Origin: JBCBRD01 sp039819885
GTDB taxonomy: Bacteria > Pseudomonadota > Alphaproteobacteria > Rhizobiales > Hyphomicrobiaceae
Direction of reading: 5' to 3'
Assembly: GCA_039819885.1 (NCBI GenBank)
Contig: JBCBRD010000175.1
Span: 1 to 6,903 of the forward strand
DNA: 6,903 nucleotides
Part shown: one piece after another, positions 1 to 4,763 of the stretch
Position numbering within the stretch: the first letter of the stretch is position 1
How the letters are laid out: each line of letters starts with the position of its first letter
The notes under the pieces: model-generated
Seen by the model: only the letters and a program-made list of their open reading frames with translations
Told to the model about the DNA's origin: nothing
Database searches by the model: none
Position numbers and translations under genes: made by a program

Positions 1-278
1 AGGTCTACATCATTGACGTGGTCAAAGACGATGTCAGTACCGACGTTTTCGGCCTGGGCTTTCATCTGTTCCATGAGCCAGGGACCTTGGATCGCATCTG
101 CAAATCCCGGGTAGTTCTCAACCTCGGTCGTGATGGTGAGCTGGCCGCCCGGTTGAATGCCCTGGATGATGATTGGGTTCAGCATTGCGCGCGCAGCATA
201 GACGGCGGCTGTATAACCGGCGGGACCAGAGCCCAAAATGAGTACGGGAGCATGCTTTATCACTGGCTTGTCTGACAT
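1..278 (-). CDS. trxB: Thioredoxin-disulfide reductase, N-terminal part (runs off left edge)
   Basis: The reverse complement of the first 278 bases reads from an ATG at 278 to the window edge without a stop (92 codons). Residues 13-21 carry the FAD dinucleotide-binding loop (GSGPAG at 16-21), followed by YTAAVYAARA. IQPGGQLTITTEVENYPGF at 41-59 and IQGPWLMEQM at 63-72 are hallmark segments of bacterial thioredoxin reductase. The enzyme is a cytoplasmic flavoprotein that uses NADPH to reduce thioredoxin. The redox CxxC and the NADPH domain lie outside the window, so they cannot be checked. A purine-rich stretch, GGAAAGAAGA, ends 6 bases before the ATG and is a weak ribosome site. The gene is divergent from the mipA-like gene. 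The family call is firm; only about a quarter of the usual length (about 310-340 aa) is present. Confidence 0.95.
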   Translation of the reverse strand, partial: MSDKPVIKHAPVLILGSGPAGYTAAVYAARAMLNPIIIQGIQPGGQLTITTEVENYPGFADAIQGPWLMEQMKAQAENVGTDIVFDHVNDVD

Positions 279-361
279 TTCACGTCTTCTTTCCGTTCCA
301 TTGCGTTACGGCGCTCGTGTCGGGCCGTCTTTATGCGTGTGTTTGTGATCTGATGGTGCAG

Positions 362-390
362 AAGATGGTCTGAGGTGTTTCGCAGGTCAA
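362..390 (-). promoter_or_regulatory. Possible sigma-70-type promoter for trxB
   Basis: On the minus strand TTGACC (385-390) is a good -35 box. With a 17-base spacer it is followed by CATCTT (362-367), a poor -10 matching TATAAT at only three positions. Transcription would start near 355 and leave an untranslated leader of about 75 bases before trxB. This rests on motif matching alone. Confidence 0.25.
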
Positions 391-414
391 TCGCGATGCA
401 CGCGTGTGTGATGT

Positions 415-438
415 GTCGCCGCCTTATCTGGAGGCGAC
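415..438. other. Hairpin (6-bp perfect stem) in the trxB-mipA spacer
   Basis: GTCGCC (415-420) pairs with GGCGAC (433-438). Inside it, after one mismatch, CC pairs with GG around a six-base TTATCT loop. On the plus strand it is followed after a few bases by TTTT (443-446), which gives it a terminator or attenuator look for any plus-strand transcript. No complete plus-strand gene precedes it in the window. It could act in the 5' leader of mipA, or could simply be chance structure. Confidence 0.35.
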
Positions 439-576
439 GTCTGTTTTCTATCCGATGTCTATGCCGGTCTTGGCGACATTTCAGCTCGCGGAGTAGTGGT
501 CTGAAGACTGTTGAAAGTCTGGGATGAATTATTTGAGGTAAACCAGGCTCGTGAAGCGGGGTTTGCGAGCGATTTT

Positions 577-582
577 AGGAGG
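577..582 (+). promoter_or_regulatory. Perfect Shine-Dalgarno AGGAGG
   Basis: AGGAGG lies five bases before a GTG codon at 588. It is the strongest ribosome-binding sequence noticed in the window, yet it does not serve any large gene directly; the mipA-like ATG is 139 bases further on. Its match to the anti-SD sequence is the main reason for calling the small ORF that follows. Confidence 0.5.
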
Positions 583-587
583 CTCTT

Positions 588-725
588 GTGGCCTGCGTGT
601 TGCGCATTGGCAACTTCGCAGATGCAACGCAACTAGGGCCGCTGAAATTTTGGCATCCAGCAATACATCGGACACTTGAACGGCGTATGCAAGGTCGCAG
701 GGGACAACAGCGGGCAACTCGATGA
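588..725 (+). CDS. Possible 45-codon leader ORF translationally coupled to mipA
   Basis: A GTG at 588, five bases after AGGAGG, opens a frame of 45 codons that closes with TGA at 723-725. That stop overlaps the mipA-like start codon (722-724) in the classic ATGA arrangement used for translational coupling. The peptide starts MACVLRIGNF and ends RGQQRATR. Its C-terminal third is rich in Arg and Gln, and I see no domain, signal peptide or membrane segment. The mipA-like ATG has no ribosome site at proper distance (the nearest, AGGGGA at 699-704, is 17 bases away), so re-initiation from this leader would explain how it is translated. It could still be a chance frame; composition gives no independent support. 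Confidence 0.35.
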   Translation: MACVLRIGNFADATQLGPLKFWHPAIHRTLERRMQGRRGQQRATR

Positions 726-1543
726 TCAGACATACCTCATACGCAGTTCTTATTGCGACAACCTTCGGTCTGACGGCGACGCTGTCTGCTGGTCATGCCT
801 TCGCGGGCGGTGGACTGTTTGGCTCCGGACCCTTGGAGCTCCAAGGCGGAGGCTTTGTGGCCGTAACACCAGAGTATGAGGGGTCGGACGAATACCGGGT
901 TATTGGAGCGCCGTTCATTGCGCCAGCCAAAGGGCTCGATGCAAACGGTTTGGTTCAGTTTCGCGGGATTTCCGACATCAGATTTCGGGTTTTGAAGTTC
1001 GGTGGTTTTGAAGCTGGACCGGTTGCTGGATGGCGCTTTGGGCGCGATGAAGACGACGGTGACCTGCTTCGCGGTCTTGGGGACATTGACGGCGGGTTGG
1101 TTCTTGGCGGATTTGCCTCGTATGGCTTTGAGCCTTTGAGAGCGTTTGTTTCGTATCAGCACCAAGTGACCGGGGATGATACGGGCGGCGTGGTGGATTT
1201 TGGTGCAGAATCTAATTTTACACCGTTCGCTGGGATCAAAATGCGCGGAAGCGTCGGTGCGATCTGGGCTAGCTCTGAATACCAGGAAACGTATTTTGGC
1301 ATCACCGATGCTCAGGAACTGACGTCGGTTGCAGGCCTGCAATCCGAAGATGTCGATGCGGGTATTAAGAATGTGTACATCGGGCTCAATGCCGACGTTC
1401 CTATTGCGGAACGCTGGACGCTGAAACTGATGGGTAAGTATAGCCGTTTGGTCGGCGATGCCGGAGACAGCCAGGTCGTCGAAGCAGAGGATCAGTTCTT
1501 CGGCGGGCTTGGCATCACCTACCGGTTCACACTGGACCGCTGA
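722..1543 (+). CDS. MipA/OmpV family outer-membrane protein
   Basis: A 273-residue protein. Residues 1-28 form a Sec signal peptide (basic start, hydrophobic core, likely cleavage after AFA at 28). The mature part shows the recurring landmarks of the MipA/OmpV family: PEYEGSDEYRV at 50-60, GWRFGRDEDD at 103-112, SSEYQETYFGIT at 184-195, YSRLVGDAGDSQVV at 240-253 and the closing strand GLGITYRF at 262-269. Alternating polar and hydrophobic strands suggest a beta-barrel in the outer membrane. E. coli MipA binds the lytic transglycosylase MltA; OmpV-type members elsewhere act as porin-like or stress-responsive proteins, so the precise role here is open. Four residues (TLDR) follow the usual aromatic end. 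ATG 722 is chosen because it gives a complete signal peptide, although it lacks its own ribosome site. The 3' end overlaps the convergent hydrolase by 17 bases. Confidence 0.93.
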   Translation: MIRHTSYAVLIATTFGLTATLSAGHAFAGGGLFGSGPLELQGGGFVAVTPEYEGSDEYRVIGAPFIAPAKGLDANGLVQFRGISDIRFRVLKFGGFEAGPVAGWRFGRDEDDGDLLRGLGDIDGGLVLGGFASYGFEPLRAFVSYQHQVTGDDTGGVVDFGAESNFTPFAGIKMRGSVGAIWASSEYQETYFGITDAQELTSVAGLQSEDVDAGIKNVYIGLNADVPIAERWTLKLMGKYSRLVGDAGDSQVVEAEDQFFGGLGITYRFTLDR

Positions 1544-2645
1544 GTTCGTGTACCTGGCTTAGGGCCGGGGCTGACGTTCGTCTTACGGTCGTGACCTTTT
1601 CTTCGCCACCGGATAAACGCGACAGAAACTTGGTCGCTTCTCTTGTCACGTCTGAGGCATAGAGAATGCGCCGGTGTCCCAAGCCATCGACAGGTCGAAA
1701 ATCGACTTTTGGGCACGCTGAGGCGACCTGTTCGGCATTTCGGACCAAGATCTCATCGTCATCTCGCGAATGGATCATCAAGGCCGGGCGGTCGATGAAG
1801 TTGAGATAGTTGGCACTCGACAGTTTATTCAGGTCTTGATGTGCGACCCGCTCCAGATGGCGCTCGTAATGGCGTCTGGCGGCGTCATTCAGACCAATAC
1901 CATTTGCAAACTCGCGTGTGACGTCGCGAAAATCGTTTGGGGTTGAGATGAAGACGTAACCATCGAGCACGCATGCTCGTTTGTAAGGGCGATCTCCGCC
2001 AGCCGCGAGTAGTGCGGCAAGCCCACCCATCGAATGCGATACCGCATAGTGTACTGGGCCGACGTCATCGATAACGTCGATTAGGGCGCGTGCGCACGAG
2101 ATGATGTTTGTATGAGCGCCGGGGCTTAGGCCGTGTGCGGGCAAATCGAACAGAACGACGCGAAATCCAGCCCTGCGAAGTGACTCTGCAATCGCTGACA
2201 TAAATGAGGCTTCACTGGTCCAGCCATGGATAAGTACGACGGTTTTTGGCTCGGTCTCAGTTGTTGAGCCGGCATCGCCATTGNNNNNNNNNNNNNNNNN
2301 NNNNNNNNNNNNNNNNNNNNNNNNNNNNNNNNNNNNNNNNNNNNNNNNNNNNNNNNNNNNNNNNNNNNNNNNNNNNNNNNGGCAGTTGCAATTCCGAGAG
2401 GGCTTCCTGCTTGGTTCGAATGTGTAGGTTCTTACCCAGCCCTCGCAGGTCTTCAGCATCCGGTGTTCCGCGTGTCGCAGATGCCGACGTGCGCGCTCGA
2501 CCAAAACAGCGTGATCATCTGTACGCCGCTCTGATAACAGGGGTGTGCAGAACCGCAAATAGGCTAAGTCGCCTGCGCGAGCAGGGGCCTTTTCGCTTAA
2601 GTCGTGCCACGACTGCTTAGAGCTTTTCAGAATTGGAGGGATCAT
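1527..2645 (-). CDS. Alpha/beta-fold hydrolase (interrupted by a run of N)
   Basis: The part after the gap contains a complete alpha/beta-hydrolase core: the oxyanion segment VVLIHGW (His-Gly-Trp codons at 2220-2228), FDLPAHGLS, the nucleophile elbow SHSMGG (Ser codon 2031-2033), an acid in SRDDDEIL (1752-1766, probably the middle Asp) and the catalytic His in GLGHRR (1674-1676). The triad is intact, so it is probably an esterase- or lipase-like enzyme; the substrate cannot be told. No signal peptide is seen, so it is likely cytoplasmic. The N-terminal part before the gap (RFCTPLL, then GWVRTYTFEP) resembles the pre-core region of related hydrolases. The start is uncertain: ATG at 2645 is preferred, but it has no clear ribosome site; a TTG at 2720 extends the frame by 25 residues and has AGGTGA placed too close. 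Nominal length is 372 aa, but the true length depends on the 97 unknown bases. It lies 139 bases downstream of radC on the same strand. Confidence 0.88.
   Translation of the reverse strand: MIPPILKSSKQSWHDLSEKAPARAGDLAYLRFCTPLLSERRTDDHAVLVERARRHLRHAEHRMLKTCEGWVRTYTFEPSRKPSRNCNCXXXXXXXXXXXXXXXXXXXXXXXXXXXXXXXXXNGDAGSTTETEPKTVVLIHGWTSEASFMSAIAESLRRAGFRVVLFDLPAHGLSPGAHTNIISCARALIDVIDDVGPVHYAVSHSMGGLAALLAAGGDRPYKRACVLDGYVFISTPNDFRDVTREFANGIGLNDAARRHYERHLERVAHQDLNKLSSANYLNFIDRPALMIHSRDDDEILVRNAEQVASACPKVDFRPVDGLGHRRILYASDVTREATKFLSRLSGGEEKVTTVRRTSAPALSQVHELSGPV
2284..2380. other. Assembly gap or masked run of 97 N inside the hydrolase gene
   Basis: Ninety-seven undetermined bases. The reading frames on both sides join in phase if the length is taken literally. 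Both flanks look like the same hydrolase, so the gap probably hides part of the linker before the first core strand and not a gene boundary. The literal spacing between the FEP motif and VVLIHGW, about 60 residues, seems long for the family, so the real gap may be shorter or hold low-complexity sequence. Confidence 0.95.
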
Positions 2646-2784
2646 GGGCAGACCAAATTTCGCTGTGTGCTTGGCTGTGTCATCGCTCGAGACCTTGCCA
2701 GACCTGTGCCGGTTGCTCAAATCACCTAGGTAACACTGTGACGAGAGGTCTTAGTTTCTTAATTTGGAACAACCGTGTTTCGAA

Positions 2785-3669
2785 TTACAGAAGTTTCAGC
2801 GATCTGAGGCTGGAATGACCCTCTTTGCCGACGATGACATGGTCGTGGACGGTCACGCCAAGCGGCTTGGCTGCCGAAGCGATCATCCTTGTCATGTCGA
2901 TGTCAGCCTGAGATGGGGTCGGGTCGCCTGACGGGTGGTTGTGGACCAAGATCAACGCGGTGGCCGACAGATCCAGTGCACGTTTTACGACTTCTCGAAT
3001 ATAGACTGGTGTGTGGTCGACTGTTCCACGTCCTTGGACTTCATCCGCGATAAGCCGGTTTTTCTTATCTAGGAACAGAATGCGAAAGATCTCGTGCTGT
3101 TCAAAAGCCTGAGCTGCGCGAACATAATCCAGAACCTGTGACCACGAACTGAGCAAGGGTTTGTCTGACAGCTCGGTTTTGGCGACGCGGACAGCAGCGG
3201 CCTGAATGATTTTGAGTTGAGAGATGACCGCTTCGCCAACCTTTTTGATCTCTCTTAACCGCTTGGGAGGCGCATTGATGACGCCGGCAAATGTGCCGAA
3301 TTCAGCAAGGAGCTCCTTTGCGAGAGGTTTGGTGTCGCCCTGGCGGAAGGCGCCATACAAAACGAGCTCGAGGAGTTCATAGTCCGGGATTGCGTCTGGC
3401 CCGGCATCCATGAACCGGTCACGGAGGCGTTGGCGATGCCCGTGATAATGCGGCTTGTTCAGTTTGGGCTTCTTGTTTCCGGTGTCTGACTTTACGGCCT
3501 TGTCAGTTGGTGGGCTGTTGTCTCCTGTTGGAAGCGTAGGGCTGATGCTGGCGTCTGAAACCGCGCCGATTAGGTGGGCGTCAAAGGCGAAGCCTGTTTG
3601 CGACCTATCTTCGTTTAGCTCGGAAGTTCGGCCTTTGCTCGCGGTTTCGTCTTTGCGTGGTCGTGACAT
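2785..3669 (-). CDS. radC: RadC family JAB/MPN-domain protein
   Basis: A 294-residue protein. Residues 1-75 are a polar, probably disordered tail rich in Ser, Asp, Lys and Pro. Residues 76-160 hold the helical, HhH-like RadC N-domain (HGHRQRLRDRF, then PDYELLELVLYGAF). The C-terminal JAB1/MPN-type domain has a complete metal site: Glu210 in ADEVQGRGTVDH, then HNHPSGDPTPSQAD with His243, His245, Ser253 and Asp256, and VHDHVIVG at 274-281. The family has long been called a DNA repair protein because of the E. coli radC102 mutation, but that allele was later traced to recG and the true role is unsettled. The fold predicts a zinc hydrolase. ATG at 3669 is preferred over an in-frame TTG at 3690 that has no ribosome site; the ATG itself has only a weak one. 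It lies 152 bases downstream of map on the same strand, an arrangement common in Alphaproteobacteria, so co-transcription is possible. Confidence 0.94.
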   Translation of the reverse strand: MSRPRKDETASKGRTSELNEDRSQTGFAFDAHLIGAVSDASISPTLPTGDNSPPTDKAVKSDTGNKKPKLNKPHYHGHRQRLRDRFMDAGPDAIPDYELLELVLYGAFRQGDTKPLAKELLAEFGTFAGVINAPPKRLREIKKVGEAVISQLKIIQAAAVRVAKTELSDKPLLSSWSQVLDYVRAAQAFEQHEIFRILFLDKKNRLIADEVQGRGTVDHTPVYIREVVKRALDLSATALILVHNHPSGDPTPSQADIDMTRMIASAAKPLGVTVHDHVIVGKEGHSSLRSLKLL

Positions 3670-3821
3670 CTCAGGCCTAAATCCAGCCAAAACAAAAAAT
3701 CAATCGGGTCCGGGCTCTGCATCATTCAGATCGCGTGCCCATACGTCCCTTGCACAATGAACCAGAACGCAGCCTGACTTCCCCTCAATCGCAGGCTTTC
3801 GGCCCGCAGCCCAATGATCGG
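3670..3821. other. Spacer between map and radC
   Basis: The 152 bases hold one GC-rich hairpin close to the map stop codon and no convincing small ORF. I could not find a clear promoter for radC here, so read-through from map remains possible. Confidence 0.5.
3791..3807 (-). terminator. GC-rich stem-loop after map, terminator-like but without a U tract
   Basis: On the minus-strand RNA, GCGGGC pairs with GCCUGC around a CGAAA loop; one pair is a G-U wobble that becomes an A-C mismatch on the plus strand, so the fold favours the map transcript. It begins 15 bases past the map stop. The following bases (GATTGAGGGG) contain no U run. This may be a weak or Rho-assisted terminator, a 3' stabilising hairpin, or an attenuator between map and radC. 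Confidence 0.35.
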
Positions 3822-4643
3822 TTAAATGACATATGGCGGTTTGTTGAAGCCCTTGGGGGATAGCGTGAAGATCTCGCAGCCGTCTTTGGTCACGCCAACT
3901 GTATGTTCAAATTGGGCTGAGAGCTGACGGTCTCGGGTAACGGCAGTCCATCCATCGGGGAGGACTTTTACAGTCGGTTTGCCCAGATTGATCATCGGCT
4001 CGATGGTAAAAAACATGCCCTGCTGGAGCACGTGGCCGGTGCCAGGTTCGCCATAGTGGAGGATGTTTGGGCGATCATGGAAGACGCGACCCAGGCCATG
4101 ACCGCAAAAATCACGGACAACCGAACAGCGTTCGCCTTCGGCGTACTGCTGGATCGCGGCACCAATATCCCCGGTGGTATTGCCTGGTTTTACAGCGCCG
4201 ATCCCGCGTATGAGAGCCTCGTACGTTACATCCACGAGGCGTTCAGCGCGCCGACTTGGTTTACCAACCGCGTACATCCGGCTTGTGTCGCCGTGCCAAC
4301 CGTCCACGATGAGCGTCACGTCAATGTTGAGAATATCTCCGTCCCGCAATGGCTTGGGGCCGGGGATGCCATGGCACACCACGTGGTTGACCGATGTACA
4401 TATGGCTTTTGAAAACCCGCGATAGTTCAGAGGTGCAGGCACGGCGTTATGCGCAACGGCGAAGTCGAGGATCAGTTCATCCAAGGCTTCAGTGGTCACA
4501 CCAGGTTGGACATGCTCAGTCAGCATGTCGAGCGCGCTTGCCGCAAGCTGACCTGCTTTACGCATACCGGCGAAATCAGTTTCTCCGTGAAGCTTTATTT
4601 CAGCTTGTTCCGCGAGTTCGCGACGATCTTGAAGGTTTGACAT
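3822..4643 (-). CDS. map: Type I methionyl aminopeptidase
   Basis: A 273-residue protein of normal length for the family. It removes the N-terminal methionine from nascent cytoplasmic proteins and is usually essential. All five metal ligands are present in order: Asp108 (NIDVT), Asp119 (HGDTSRM), His182 (GHGLG), Glu215 (TIEPM) and Glu246 (QFEHT). The substrate-contacting His91 (CHGIP) and His189 (FHD) are there too. About twelve extra N-terminal residues relative to E. coli MetAP (MSNLQDRRELAEQ...) are unremarkable. There is no zinc-finger extension, which fits the bacterial subtype Ia. The ATG at 4643 is preceded by AAAGG six bases upstream, so the start is secure. It is followed by radC on the same strand and is divergent from the large repeat-protein gene, with which it shares a 120-base promoter region. 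Confidence 0.97.
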   Translation of the reverse strand: MSNLQDRRELAEQAEIKLHGETDFAGMRKAGQLAASALDMLTEHVQPGVTTEALDELILDFAVAHNAVPAPLNYRGFSKAICTSVNHVVCHGIPGPKPLRDGDILNIDVTLIVDGWHGDTSRMYAVGKPSRRAERLVDVTYEALIRGIGAVKPGNTTGDIGAAIQQYAEGERCSVVRDFCGHGLGRVFHDRPNILHYGEPGTGHVLQQGMFFTIEPMINLGKPTVKVLPDGWTAVTRDRQLSAQFEHTVGVTKDGCEIFTLSPKGFNKPPYVI

Positions 4644-4763
4644 TTCAACCTTTGGTCTTGCGCCAAAAGACTTGGTCTTTCATAAATTCAAACGAACCTT
4701 AAAGAAAAACCGAACTGGTGGGAAGAACACCTGTCCTTAGAGTCGCTCAATGGGAGATGAGTT
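4644..4763. promoter_or_regulatory. Divergent promoter region of map and the repeat-protein gene
   Basis: These 120 bases must contain the start signals for the repeat-protein gene and probably for map. An 8-base direct repeat TTGGTCTT occurs at 4652-4659 and 4672-4679, exactly 20 bases apart, about two helical turns. TTTGG (4651-4655) and CCAAA (4663-4667) form a small inverted repeat across it. An A-rich stretch follows at 4681-4710. No -35/-10 pair is good enough to call. The repeats may be an operator or part of a promoter; this is inference from geometry only. Confidence 0.35.
4752..4756 (+). promoter_or_regulatory. Ribosome-binding site of the repeat-protein gene
   Basis: GGGAG sits seven bases before ATG 4764 and fixes that start. 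A TGA in the same frame at 4758-4760 rules out any upstream start. The ATG at 4750 belongs to another frame. Confidence 0.65.

Larger units (their letters stand above)
279..587. other. Divergent intergenic spacer between trxB and the mipA leader
   Basis: About 309 bases without a convincing protein gene on either strand. It holds a possible minus-strand promoter for trxB, one clear hairpin (415-438), some short GTCT/AGAC inverted motifs around 499-519 and, at its right end, the AGGAGG site for the small leader ORF. I looked for a plus-strand promoter in front of the leader. TTGAAA at 511-516 resembles a -35 box, but no acceptable -10 lies at 16-18 bases from it, so no promoter is called there. 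No tRNA-like fold or riboswitch was recognised. Confidence 0.6.

Noticed and set aside
18..275. An 85-codon plus-strand frame at the left edge
   Set aside because: It is the complement of the trxB coding region, whose FAD-binding motif and VENYPGF segment are unmistakable.
737..1342. A 201-codon open frame on the minus strand opposite the mipA-like gene
   Set aside because: The plus-strand frame has a signal peptide and clear MipA/OmpV motifs. The antisense translation has no recognisable domain and is explained by codon bias of the real gene.
2721..2784. Terminator after radC (AACA/TGTT pairing near 2768-2779) and the ACCTAGGT palindrome at 2724-2731
   Set aside because: The stem is only four pairs without a U tract, and an 8-base palindrome is expected by chance. 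Neither is called.
4032..4412. Open frames on the plus strand across map
   Set aside because: map has all metal ligands and the normal length. These frames are shadows.
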